Shown here piece after piece: positions 52,881-60,768 of a DNA stretch of 64,000 nucleotides (its first letter is position 1; every line of letters starts with the position of its first letter). The notes under the pieces were generated by a model. It did not search any database and was not told the DNA's origin. It was given only the letters and a program-made list of their open reading frames with translations. A program made the position numbers and the translations under genes. The DNA comes from Streptococcus thermophilus (GTDB taxonomy: Bacteria > Bacillota > Bacilli > Lactobacillales > Streptococcaceae), in NCBI RefSeq assembly GCF_010120595.1, contig NZ_CP038020.1, positions 1,302,001 through 1,366,000 of the forward strand, read 5' to 3'.

Positions 52881-55058
52881 GTGAAATATGATACTTATTC
52901 CGATTTGGTCAACGCCTTGGAAACAGGCTTCCTAGATTTCAATGGTAAGACCAATGGGAATATCACAGGGGAGAATGCAGAAAAGATGGCTTCCTTTTAT
53001 AAATATTGGAGCAACTATCTTGATTCCACCCCAGCTTTCCTCTCCTTTTTAGCCTATATACCAGGTGCCATTGCCAAAGCTCTATATTCCATTACAGCGA
53101 GTCTAGAACATGTCTTTAATAATATGTTTAAGCTTTTTGGTTTATTTGGATATTTAGGCGATAACAACACAGTTATAGGACAATTTTTCTTCTGGTTTCA
53201 GGTGATAGGAACAACACTATTTAGCTTGATTTTAGTTGTTTCTGCAATAGCTGGTGTTTTTACTAAGCCAGTCAAATACAAAGGGGTGATAACTAACTTC
53301 CTTCTAGTGACTATGGTTACGGCAGTGTTACCTTTAGCTTTAACATCTATTTCATCGGTAATTGCTCAAGATGCAATGAATATTCAAACCGTATCTAGTG
53401 AAGCACCTGATGGAACTGAACACTATTCATCTTTGGCGATTCAACCGATGAAGAATAATATAGTGGATCTTAAAGTATTGATTGATAATGATTTTTCAAC
53501 CGAGCTTTTTCCGTTGGATGATTATGGGTATATCAAGCCACCTAAAGAAGGCTCAACGCCAGTCAATAATATTACAGATAGCACTGATAAGCGAGACACT
53601 ACTGACTTTGCGACACGAATTGATTTTGGGGCAACTTATGGTGCTTCTAATTCTGGATTATTAGATCAAATGGAAAAGAAGCACACTGGTATAAAAGGTT
53701 TATTCCTACATAAATTAAACACGAATCAAGATGGAATAGAAACCATTACACAGCACCGTATTGTAGGTGAATTAAATGCCTTTGAACCAGTTTATATGCG
53801 ATATAAGGTCAACTGGATAGGGATGTTCATGCAATACATTATCCTGATTGTCCTATTAATTTCTATGTCAATTAAGTTGGTTAAATCAGTCTTTGATATT
53901 GTGATTGAAGCTATGATTTCACCGCTTCAAGGGTACTCTTCCTTGTCTAATTCCAAGAAGTATAAAGAACTTCTACGAACAATAGGAGGTGCTTTTGCAG
54001 GTATCATTTTTGAAGCGGTGATTATGCGTGTGACGCTGGAATTCCTACGTGACTTACCAACGTTATCAGTATCAGCTGTTACAAAATTATCAGGCGGTTT
54101 CTTTGACGGTCTTAATATGTGGGAACAATGTCTTGCGGCTTCACTTGTTTATATTGGTGTCTTCTTTGCTGCTATGCAAGGGGTATCAATGATTGAACGT
54201 TGGCTTGGCGTTTCTACTGGTCATAGTGATACAGCTCAACAACTGCTTGGAGCGATGATGATGGGTAATGCCTTTGCGACAGGTGCTGGAGCTATCGGTA
54301 ACGGAGCTATGGCTATGGGAGGCTTTGGACTTGATATGGCTAAGAAAGCTCCTGGAGCAATGGTAGCAGGAAGTAAAGTTCTTGGAAATAGTCTGGCAAC
54401 AACTGGTGGTGGAATTCGAGGTGCTTTCAATGCTGCTAAAGATCAAGGTGCTTTGAATGCAGTTAAAGGTGGCTTGAGTAACATGTATAGTGCTGCTGAC
54501 CTTGCAGGTAAAGAGGCTGTCGGTAAAGCGAAAGACTTTGCAGGTGGTATAGCAGATAACTTAGGTCAAAAAGAGCAGGCTGCCCATGATGCTGTTTATA
54601 AAGGCATGAAAAATGATGCAGTTCCGCCACGTGCAGGATTTGATTCAACAATCAATCCAAATGCAGAATTTACCTTAAATCCTTCTGGACAATATGGAGG
54701 GGAAAGTTTATTATCAGATGAGCCTAGCCCATTTGAAAATACAGATAGTGGCCCAAGTGGTGGTGGTATTACAGATCCAACAGTGACACCAGCAGAACCG
54801 TCTGGCGAGGCCTTCGGTGGCATTAGTGATCCAACTCCACCAGCTAGAGACATTCCTCAATCTATTGAAAATAATCCACTTCCCAATGTTACCCATGAAG
54901 CACCCAAAAAAACTGAAGGCTCAACGGTTTCTAAACGTAACTTCCAACAATCAATGAACCAAATGCAGTACATGAACCAACAAATGCAACAAGCAGGTCA
55001 GCGTATGCAAGGACAATCTCATATAAGAGGTGCTGAAATTGATGAAAGTGAAGAGTAA
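52881..55058 (+). CDS. VirB6/TrbL-like polytopic transfer protein
   Basis: This 725-residue protein has about six membrane helices in residues 45-440 (for example FFFWFQVIGTTLFSLILVVSAIAGVF, FLLVTMVTAVLPLALTSISSVI, MFMQYIILIVLLISMSIKL, LAASLVYIGVFFAAMQGVSM) with a large loop between the third and fourth. A Gly/Ala/Met-rich stretch (MMMGNAFATGAGAIGNGAMAMGG) and a low-complexity Pro/Gln tail (QQSMNQMQYMNQQMQQAGQRMQ) follow. This is the shape of VirB6/TrbL channel proteins of Gram-positive transfer systems. The start is GTG; the ribosome site is weak (AAGTAGGT). The tail may lie in the cytoplasm. Confidence 0.75.
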   Translation: MKYDTYSDLVNALETGFLDFNGKTNGNITGENAEKMASFYKYWSNYLDSTPAFLSFLAYIPGAIAKALYSITASLEHVFNNMFKLFGLFGYLGDNNTVIGQFFFWFQVIGTTLFSLILVVSAIAGVFTKPVKYKGVITNFLLVTMVTAVLPLALTSISSVIAQDAMNIQTVSSEAPDGTEHYSSLAIQPMKNNIVDLKVLIDNDFSTELFPLDDYGYIKPPKEGSTPVNNITDSTDKRDTTDFATRIDFGATYGASNSGLLDQMEKKHTGIKGLFLHKLNTNQDGIETITQHRIVGELNAFEPVYMRYKVNWIGMFMQYIILIVLLISMSIKLVKSVFDIVIEAMISPLQGYSSLSNSKKYKELLRTIGGAFAGIIFEAVIMRVTLEFLRDLPTLSVSAVTKLSGGFFDGLNMWEQCLAASLVYIGVFFAAMQGVSMIERWLGVSTGHSDTAQQLLGAMMMGNAFATGAGAIGNGAMAMGGFGLDMAKKAPGAMVAGSKVLGNSLATTGGGIRGAFNAAKDQGALNAVKGGLSNMYSAADLAGKEAVGKAKDFAGGIADNLGQKEQAAHDAVYKGMKNDAVPPRAGFDSTINPNAEFTLNPSGQYGGESLLSDEPSPFENTDSGPSGGGITDPTVTPAEPSGEAFGGISDPTPPARDIPQSIENNPLPNVTHEAPKKTEGSTVSKRNFQQSMNQMQYMNQQMQQAGQRMQGQSHIRGAEIDESEE

Positions 55059-55063
55059 GCTCT

Positions 55064-55348
55064 ATGTGTGATGTTGCAGGTAAGGTTGTTGTGATTACAG
55101 GAAGTTTACGACCAATGAGCCGACAAGATGTGATTACCTTCCTGGAGAAAAAGGGAGCAATCGTTCAAGGATATGTCTCTGCTCAAACAAATATTCTTCT
55201 TGCAGGTCATAAACAACTAGATCTTTTTGAACCAGATAGACGGTCAAAAAAGTATGAAGCTGCAACATCCAGAATAGCAGAAGGGCAAGAAATCACAATT
55301 TTGTCAGAAGAATCATTCTTCAATATGGTTAAGAAGTCTCAATCTTGA
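55064..55348 (+). CDS. Stand-alone BRCT-domain protein
   Basis: This 94-residue protein consists of little more than one BRCT domain: GKVVVITGSLRPMSRQDVITFLEKKGAIVQGYVSAQTNILLAG, then DRRSKKYEAATSRIAEGQEITILSEESF with the conserved K-x-x-x-A spacing and the terminal hydrophobic position. The closest well-known example is the C-terminal BRCT of NAD-dependent DNA ligase. Alone it can only bind DNA ends or phosphopeptides. It is the second gene of the VirB6 unit, 5 bp after it, and is followed by a terminator. Its role in transfer is unknown. Confidence 0.8.
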   Translation: MCDVAGKVVVITGSLRPMSRQDVITFLEKKGAIVQGYVSAQTNILLAGHKQLDLFEPDRRSKKYEAATSRIAEGQEITILSEESFFNMVKKSQS

Positions 55349-55360
55349 GGCTTCTTTTTT
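55331..55360 (+). terminator. Terminator after the BRCT gene
   Basis: AAGAAGTCTCAA/TTGAGGCTTCTT stem, 2-nt loop, T tract; it overlaps the gene end. Confidence 0.85.
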
Positions 55361-55388
55361 ATACAAAAAGTTATATAACTTTTTGTAT
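55361..55388. repeat. GTTATATAAC palindrome 4 (longest)
   Basis: A perfect 28-bp palindrome: the 20-bp core AAAAAGTTATATAACTTTTT extended by ATAC/GTAT on the outside. It lies 32 bp before transfer-promoter element 7. Confidence 0.85.
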
Positions 55389-55420
55389 AAAAACGGCTCT
55401 TCAGTTTGAGATGATACAAT

Positions 55421-55462
55421 TTGTCCGCTTAACGCAAGAATTTTCATTATCTCTTATTATGG
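55421..55462 (+). promoter_or_regulatory. Transfer-promoter element 7
   Basis: TTGTCCGCTTAACGC at 55421, TTATCTCTTA, -10 TATTAT at 55455. It drives the VirB3/VirB4/CHAP operon to 60.6 kb. Confidence 0.8.
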
Positions 55463-55488
55463 AACTATACAAGAAAGGAGTTAGATAA

Positions 55489-55794
55489 ATGGATGAAAAA
55501 TACGGTGTTCCACGTGACATCTATGCCAAAGTAAAAATCATAGGACTATTCATGGCCGATATTGTTTTTGTAGGAGGCTCAGCGGTTGCTGCGGTTTCTA
55601 TTGGAACTAAGATATTCCCAACGAGTCAATGGCCACAGTTACTTGCCTTTATTATTTTGACACCGCTTATGTGTCTCTATCTAGTTTTACCAGCCAATGG
55701 CGGAAAGAAAAATTGGCATAGCATGCTTCTCTTTTTCAGGAGACGACGGAAACGTTACATTAGTTTGAATTATCAGAGAGGAGAGAAACGTTAA
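55489..55794 (+). CDS. VirB3/PrgI-like small membrane protein
   Basis: This 101-residue protein has two membrane helices (ADIVFVGGSAVAAVSIGTKIF and LLAFIILTPLMCLYLVLPANGG) and a basic C-terminus (FFRRRRKRYISLN). It lies directly before the VirB4-type genes, the place and topology of VirB3/PrgI/TrsC-like subunits in Gram-positive type IV systems. GAAAGGAG precedes the ATG. Its stop and the next start share bases (TAATG). Confidence 0.7.
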   Translation: MDEKYGVPRDIYAKVKIIGLFMADIVFVGGSAVAAVSIGTKIFPTSQWPQLLAFIILTPLMCLYLVLPANGGKKNWHSMLLFFRRRRKRYISLNYQRGEKR

Positions 55795-56438
55795 TGGCTA
55801 TTAAACAAAATCAACCCCAGCCTGAAGTTAAACGACAATTAGGGCGTAAGCAGGAAAAAAAGCACAGTCAAGAATATTTTGACCTTCATTCATGTGTAGA
55901 ATTGCTTGATGTAAAGTCAATTATTGATAATCGTCAAGCTTACATTCAATTAGTTGATTACGGTTATCTTCAGTTGATGGAAATACCAGGAAAAGACTTA
56001 GGATCACTTTCCTATAATGAAATTCGACGAACAATTGATAATTTTGAGAAATGGTTGACTGACTTTAACACTGATATTCAGATTGAAACAACAACCTTGC
56101 CAACTAATACAGATACTCAGATTATGGATCTTCGTCATCATTTGAGCCTCGTTCGGCAAGAAAAGGCAAAATTACTACCTAATTCACGTCTGTACTTACA
56201 GCTTCTTGATCGTGAGGCCTTACTGATCAATGAGATTCAAGTTGAAGAGAGTATTCAACAAGAAATCTACAATACAGAGTTTATTTTGTGGCTCTTTGCA
56301 CCAACTACAACGGAGTTAGATGACCTAGTACGTAAGGCTAAGTCTTATGGAAATAATGATTTTGTTCCTCAAGAAATAACCAGGGTTAAGAAAGAACAAA
56401 TTATCAAGCAATTCAATAACATGAACGAAAAAGTATAG
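55794..56438 (+). CDS. VirB4 N-terminal-domain-like transfer protein (TrsD-like)
   Basis: This 214-residue soluble protein (KRQLGRKQEKKHSQEYFDLHSCVELLDVKSIIDNRQAYIQLVDYGYLQLMEIPGKDL at the start) looks like the N-terminal recognition domain of VirB4 ATPases as a separate polypeptide. This fits gene order before the VirB4-like protein, an arrangement known as TrsD/TrsE in some Gram-positive systems. It has no ATP-binding motif. It overlaps its upstream neighbour by 1 bp and ends 9 bp before the next gene. Confidence 0.6.
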   Translation: MAIKQNQPQPEVKRQLGRKQEKKHSQEYFDLHSCVELLDVKSIIDNRQAYIQLVDYGYLQLMEIPGKDLGSLSYNEIRRTIDNFEKWLTDFNTDIQIETTTLPTNTDTQIMDLRHHLSLVRQEKAKLLPNSRLYLQLLDREALLINEIQVEESIQQEIYNTEFILWLFAPTTTELDDLVRKAKSYGNNDFVPQEITRVKKEQIIKQFNNMNEKV

Positions 56439-56447
56439 GAGGATAAC

Positions 56448-58397
56448 ATGCCAGAACTTTCAAAACGCAGACAAAGACAGTTAAAAGCGCAAGGTTATGA
56501 TCTTGCTTTTCTCAGTCGCATACAACCACAAGGTAACATTGATTTCAAAAAGGATGACCGCTCATGGATCAGTGGGGACGGTTATCATACAGCACTTCAT
56601 TATTACGAATACCCCTCAGAAGATTTAGACCGTTTCTGGTTATCAGATTTAATGCTGATTCCAGGCACACGTTCGTTTTTGTCTCTCTACCGAGCAAATA
56701 ACAAAGAGCTGAAGCAAGAAATCAAAGATGCTATTGAGGAAAAATCAACTCGTATTACTGGAAACAGTAAGATAGTTGATAACCAACAAGAACTAGATGA
56801 AATCAAAGACTTAACTCAGCTGGATAGAGACATTACCAAGAAGAATATTGCGATGCTAGGAATGTATGTTCGGAACTATTCTTCTGCCTCTACTAAAGAA
56901 GCTCTCTTCAAGCAAGTAGAGGATATTAAAGACAAGACTTCTAACTTTAAGTCAACTATCCTTTCAGGTGAACTTGACTTTGAATATCATGCTCCATTCA
57001 TACCAGCCCAATATCAAATTGATTTACCCAACCATAGACGAGGTATTCCTATTAGGGCGCATGATTTGGCCGGTGGTTATTTCTTCAATCACACCAAACT
57101 AGAAGATTCTAAAGGTGTTTACATGGGATGGACACCCACCAAAGGAGCCGTTAATTTCAACTTTTTGCAACGTGATCAACGTCGAACTCGTTCCTTTATG
57201 ATTATTTCAGGAAACCCTAAGATGGGGCAGCGTTCTTTTCTGTTGAAGCATACAGATGGCCTTTATGCCAAAGGAAATTATATTCGTAACTTTGATGCAA
57301 ATGGGACATTTCTCGATCAGACGAGACACCAGCATGGTCTGATTCTTGATTTATCAGGTGAAGCTAACCGTATCAATATTTTCCAAGTGTTCCCAACAGT
57401 AACAAATGAAGATGGAACAGAGATTGATAAGAAGAAATCCTATAATCTACATATTCAGAAGTTAAAGAGTATCTTGAAACTACTTAATAGTGAAGTAACA
57501 GGGGATGATTTAACAACCTTCGGTAAGATGCTCAATGAGTTTTATATTGAAGAAGGTTTGTGGGCACGTAATCCTAAGTTAAATCCAGAGAAGTTAAAAG
57601 CGACTGATTTAGTAAATGAGGAGTATCCAGTCCTAACAGATTTTATCCACTTTGCGGAAGACTATAAGCGTAGTTTATTGGCACAAAGTCAACCAGATGA
57701 AATTGAAATTAAATCTGTTAACCGTATTCATAATACTTTTGATGAACTACTAACAACAAACTCAGAGATCTTTGAAGGCACAACTGAGTTCCAGGATATT
57801 TCGTCTGAGCAAGTTGTTACTTTTGACTTCTCAGGCCTTAAAGGAACCCCTCATTTGCTTAATGCACAAATCTTTTCAGTGCTATCCCTAGTTTCAGCCG
57901 ATATCGTCAATAATGGTAAACGCTGCAAGCAATTATTAAAAGCTAATCCTAATCTAACAGAAATGGATATGGAGCATTATATTGTTAATATCAGTGAAGC
58001 TCAAACATTGATCAATCCTAAGTATGAAAGCAGCGTTGAACTACTAGCTGATATGATTGACTCGATGGGAGAGAACTTTGCAGGTGTGGTACTATCGGTT
58101 AACTCTTTGCGAGGAATCTTATTTGAATCAGGAGCAGGTAGTCATAAAGATCCGTATGTCACAGCTGTTCAGCGTATCTTTGGGTTGATGCAGTACCGTG
58201 TCTTTGCTCAAACTGATGAAACAAGTATTCCTTTGCTTGCTAATGCCTTGGTAGGCTCTATGAATCAATCAGAGCTGGAAACATTGCCACGCTTAGTAAA
58301 AGGGCAATTATTTATGAATATTGCTGGGGTAGGCAATCTGGTCTTTAACCAGCAGTTATTAACGCCAGAAGTGCAGAGATATGGTGGTATTCAGTAG
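56448..58397 (+). CDS. VirB4-like protein with degenerate Walker motifs
   Basis: This 649-residue protein stands where the VirB4/TrsE ATPase stands and has its general pattern (AHDLAGGYFFNHTKLEDSKGVYMGWTPTKGAVNFNF, RRTRSFMIISGNPKMGQRSFLLK, NYIRNFDANGTF, ANRINIFQVFP, YIVNISEAQTLI). The P-loop should read G-x4-G-K-S/T but reads G255-NPKM-G260-Q261-R262, without the nucleotide-binding lysine. Walker B has Ser516 for Asp before Glu517. ATP hydrolysis is therefore doubtful; it may be a structural subunit. No second VirB4 is present in the window. AGGAGG precedes the ATG. Confidence 0.8.
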   Translation: MPELSKRRQRQLKAQGYDLAFLSRIQPQGNIDFKKDDRSWISGDGYHTALHYYEYPSEDLDRFWLSDLMLIPGTRSFLSLYRANNKELKQEIKDAIEEKSTRITGNSKIVDNQQELDEIKDLTQLDRDITKKNIAMLGMYVRNYSSASTKEALFKQVEDIKDKTSNFKSTILSGELDFEYHAPFIPAQYQIDLPNHRRGIPIRAHDLAGGYFFNHTKLEDSKGVYMGWTPTKGAVNFNFLQRDQRRTRSFMIISGNPKMGQRSFLLKHTDGLYAKGNYIRNFDANGTFLDQTRHQHGLILDLSGEANRINIFQVFPTVTNEDGTEIDKKKSYNLHIQKLKSILKLLNSEVTGDDLTTFGKMLNEFYIEEGLWARNPKLNPEKLKATDLVNEEYPVLTDFIHFAEDYKRSLLAQSQPDEIEIKSVNRIHNTFDELLTTNSEIFEGTTEFQDISSEQVVTFDFSGLKGTPHLLNAQIFSVLSLVSADIVNNGKRCKQLLKANPNLTEMDMEHYIVNISEAQTLINPKYESSVELLADMIDSMGENFAGVVLSVNSLRGILFESGAGSHKDPYVTAVQRIFGLMQYRVFAQTDETSIPLLANALVGSMNQSELETLPRLVKGQLFMNIAGVGNLVFNQQLLTPEVQRYGGIQ

Positions 58398-58416
58398 AAA
58401 TAGAAAGGTGACGGAT

Positions 58417-58677
58417 ATGTCAAATAAAAATCCAAATAAACTTGGACCAATTGAAAGACGAAAGCAAGCAATCAATAACTATGTGACCGTACGAAAAATT
58501 AAGAGTCAGGAAATTAGAGATTATTTTGCCTCGGATGGTGAGTCTGATCCAGAACGCTTAGCAGCCCAGAAAGCACGTGATCAAGAATTTTTAAGAGGTT
58601 TAAGGAAACTTGGTGTTGGTTTCATTGTTTTCTTAGTGTTCTACGCTATTCTAAAGACAATTCTTGGTCTTTGGTAG
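58417..58677 (+). CDS. Small tail-anchored-type membrane protein
   Basis: This 86-residue protein has a soluble, charged N-terminal 60 residues (NKNPNKLGPIERRKQAINNYVTVRKIKSQEIRDYF) and one membrane helix at the very end (VGFIVFLVFYAILKTILGLW). The start at the ATG at 58417 fits AGAAAGGTGAC; an earlier ATG overlaps VirB4. It lies between VirB4 and the cell-wall hydrolase in the transfer operon, so it is probably a channel accessory subunit. No family name is known to me. Confidence 0.6.
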   Translation: MSNKNPNKLGPIERRKQAINNYVTVRKIKSQEIRDYFASDGESDPERLAAQKARDQEFLRGLRKLGVGFIVFLVFYAILKTILGLW

Positions 58678-58689
58678 AAGGGAGAATAT

Positions 58690-60027
58690 GTGAAAAAAGC
58701 AGTTCTATTTAAGATACTAGCACCGCTCATCTCTCTTGTGTTTCTAATTAGTATTGGTGTAACCATACTAGCAGGTATTTTGGGGGCTGTTAGTAGTTCT
58801 CAAACGAATTGTACAACTGAAGTAGCAACTTCTACCTCTACAGAATCCTCTATTTCTTCAGGTGATGGCTCAATTGATTCATTTGTTAAGGAACACAAAG
58901 AGGCTTATATCCTGTCTTGGAAAGCTGGTGGGTTCTTACCGTCTGCATCGATCACGCAGACTATGATTGAAAATGGATTCAATTTCTCTAATCCTAATGG
59001 CACCTCATTTTGGCAAGCACACAATATGGGTGGTGTTAAAACTTCGAGCAAGAGCAACTTCCCTGTTACTCTAGCAACTTATGGTGAAGATAGTGTTGAC
59101 CTAACAGGAACGAAACCAGGAGCTAATGTAGGAGATGGTACAGGTGGAGCTTACACCTGGTTCTCCAGTTATGATGCTGGCATTGTTGGTAAAGCAGAGT
59201 TTATGGCTCACCAAACACTCTATACTAAGGCTATCAATAATACGGATGGCATAGCGACTCTAAGTGCTATTGCAGACGGTGGCTGGGCTACTGACGGTAC
59301 TTATAAAACTAAGCTTATTGACATGTACAATACGCTTGGCAAAAAGTATGAATGGCTGGATAAGGAAGCTATCAGTGCTCATGGTGATAAACCTTATAAA
59401 GCAGTCACAGCTTCAGCTGGAGATACTGGTCCATCTGATACTTTTACAAGCAATAGTAAAGATTGTAGCGATTCTTCTTCAGGTGGTGCCACTGATGGTA
59501 CAGGAACAGTTCCAGCTGATGCGACAGCCTGGGGATATAGTCCTGATAACTTACCAGAGAGTCTAAAGCAGTATATCATTGATCCTAAATCGCTTGGCAT
59601 GGCCTATGCAAGCTCTTCTGGATGGTTTAATCCAGGTAGTGATTATTTAGCTGGTCAATGTGTTAATTTGACAATTAGCGTGGGAAACCATCTTTGGGGA
59701 CATTCAGGGTCGGTTACTGGAAATGGTAAAGACCAAGCAGCAGCATGGGCTAGCATTTTTGGCAATTCTGTCAAAACTACTCCTAAAAAAGGAGCTATCT
59801 TTTCTACACAAAGCGGAGGTGGTGGTTATGGCCATACTGGTATTGTGTGCCATGTTTTTGAAAATGGTTCAATTTTGATTGTAGAGCAAAATACACCACT
59901 TTCAGGGGCAGATTATTTTAAAAAATCTTATACCTGGAACTATCGTATCTGGACACCAGAGCAACAAAAGGCAGAAATTACTACCTTTGCTTATCCAGAT
60001 GGAAAAGAACCAAAACTTGGAAAGTAA
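58690..60027 (+). CDS. VirB1-like cell-wall hydrolase (glucosaminidase-like + CHAP)
   Basis: This 445-residue protein has a GTG start with GAAGGGAG upstream, an N-terminal membrane helix (FKILAPLISLVFLISIGVTILAGILG) and a lysozyme/glucosaminidase-like domain (about 70-235: ILSWKAGGFLPSASITQTMIENGFNFSNP, FWQAHNMGGVKTSS, GWATDGTYKTKLIDMYN). A linker rich in Ser/Gly/Thr comes next, then a CHAP amidase/endopeptidase domain with catalytic Cys in YLAGQCVNLT and His in YGHTGIVCHVF (about 318-435). Such two-domain enzymes (Tn916 Orf14, PrgK types) cut peptidoglycan so the transfer channel can pass the wall. Confidence 0.9.
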   Translation: MKKAVLFKILAPLISLVFLISIGVTILAGILGAVSSSQTNCTTEVATSTSTESSISSGDGSIDSFVKEHKEAYILSWKAGGFLPSASITQTMIENGFNFSNPNGTSFWQAHNMGGVKTSSKSNFPVTLATYGEDSVDLTGTKPGANVGDGTGGAYTWFSSYDAGIVGKAEFMAHQTLYTKAINNTDGIATLSAIADGGWATDGTYKTKLIDMYNTLGKKYEWLDKEAISAHGDKPYKAVTASAGDTGPSDTFTSNSKDCSDSSSGGATDGTGTVPADATAWGYSPDNLPESLKQYIIDPKSLGMAYASSSGWFNPGSDYLAGQCVNLTISVGNHLWGHSGSVTGNGKDQAAAWASIFGNSVKTTPKKGAIFSTQSGGGGYGHTGIVCHVFENGSILIVEQNTPLSGADYFKKSYTWNYRIWTPEQQKAEITTFAYPDGKEPKLGK

Positions 60028-60039
60028 AAGGATAAATCA

Positions 60040-60624
60040 ATGAAAGAATGGATAAAAGATAATATGATTTATGTTATCGTGGTTGGACTATTACTAATTT
60101 TCTCTGGATTTGCAATTCATAGAAATCTAACCAGTAGCAAACCACAGGAACCTAAAAGCGAACAGACGGAGACGACAGTGGAGGATGATGTATCACAATC
60201 AACTCCAGAAACAGTTGATGAAAAGAACTATCGGACAGCAAAATTGAAGCTAGAGCACCCTTATACAGAAGGTAGTGAAGAACATAAGCAACAGGTACTT
60301 AAAGCATTTGAAGAGGCTATCAATGCTATTAAGAAAGCAGAACATTTATCAAATGTTAGTGGTACACTAGAAAATCATCTTTCAATGAGTCAAGATGGAA
60401 TGGTTCAAACCTTTGCGATGGTACTCCTGGTAAATCAATATGAGTATCAATCAAGTAAGCTAGAAGTTATGCCATCTGAAAATGAGGATGTTGTTCAATT
60501 TTTGATTGTTCTGACAAAGAAGGGAGAAGATAACTGTTATTTTGTAGGAAACTTTAATACAACGGTTAATCAGATTCAGTTGAAAGCCTATGTTGGTGGG
60601 AATATTGGAGGTTCTTTTGGATAG
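60040..60624 (+). CDS. Bitopic protein at the end of the transfer operon
   Basis: This 194-residue protein has one membrane helix near the start (MIYVIVVGLLLIFSGFAIH), an acidic/Thr-rich linker (EPKSEQTETTVEDDVSQSTPETVDEKN) and an outer domain of about 130 residues (EEAINAIKKAEHLSNVSGTLENHLSMSQDGM; ENEDVVQFLIVLTKKGEDNCYFV). It may be a VirB8- or PrgL-like outer-face component. I see no diagnostic motif. It follows the hydrolase after 12 bp. Confidence 0.6.
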   Translation: MKEWIKDNMIYVIVVGLLLIFSGFAIHRNLTSSKPQEPKSEQTETTVEDDVSQSTPETVDEKNYRTAKLKLEHPYTEGSEEHKQQVLKAFEEAINAIKKAEHLSNVSGTLENHLSMSQDGMVQTFAMVLLVNQYEYQSSKLEVMPSENEDVVQFLIVLTKKGEDNCYFVGNFNTTVNQIQLKAYVGGNIGGSFG

Positions 60625-60640
60625 TAAATAAGAAAACAAA

Positions 60641-60670
60641 TGCACAAAAAGTTATATAACAAGTTGTGCA
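60641..60670. repeat. GTTATATAAC palindrome 5
   Basis: TGCACAAAAAGTTATATAAC followed by AAGTTGTGCA: a near-perfect 30-bp palindrome, 7 bp upstream of the parA -35. It may also serve as a terminator for the transfer operon. Confidence 0.75.
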
Positions 60671-60677
60671 TTTTTAG

Positions 60678-60706
60678 TTGACATAAAATAAATAATAAGA
60701 TAAAAT
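60678..60706 (+). promoter_or_regulatory. Promoter of the parA operon
   Basis: TTGACA (60678-60683), 17-bp spacer, TAAAAT (60701-60706). It is bracketed by palindromes 5 and 6, an arrangement that suits autoregulation. Confidence 0.85.
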
Positions 60707-60712
60707 AGATAT

Positions 60713-60736
60713 ATAAAAAGTTATATAACTTTTTAT
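60713..60736. repeat. GTTATATAAC palindrome 6
   Basis: A perfect 24-bp palindrome (core AAAAAGTTATATAACTTTTT with AT on both sides) covering the expected transcription start of parA. Confidence 0.85.
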
Positions 60737-60768
60737 CCAACTAATTATAGAAGAATGGGAGTGCTTTT

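Noticed and set aside
54186..54896. Several minus-strand frames in the 3' half of the VirB6-like gene
   Set aside because: Shadows of a Gly/Ala/Pro-rich coding region with low stop density; no start signals.
24836..55462. The seven TTGTCCGCTTAACGC elements as riboswitches or IS ends
   Set aside because: They have no conserved stem structure, stand upstream of the -10 hexamer (so would not be transcribed), have no inverted partner and no transposase nearby.
35848..60736. GTTATATAAC palindromes as plain terminators
   Set aside because: Three follow separate strong terminators already, two bracket a promoter, and the sequence is far more conserved than termination requires. Only copy 5 may also terminate.
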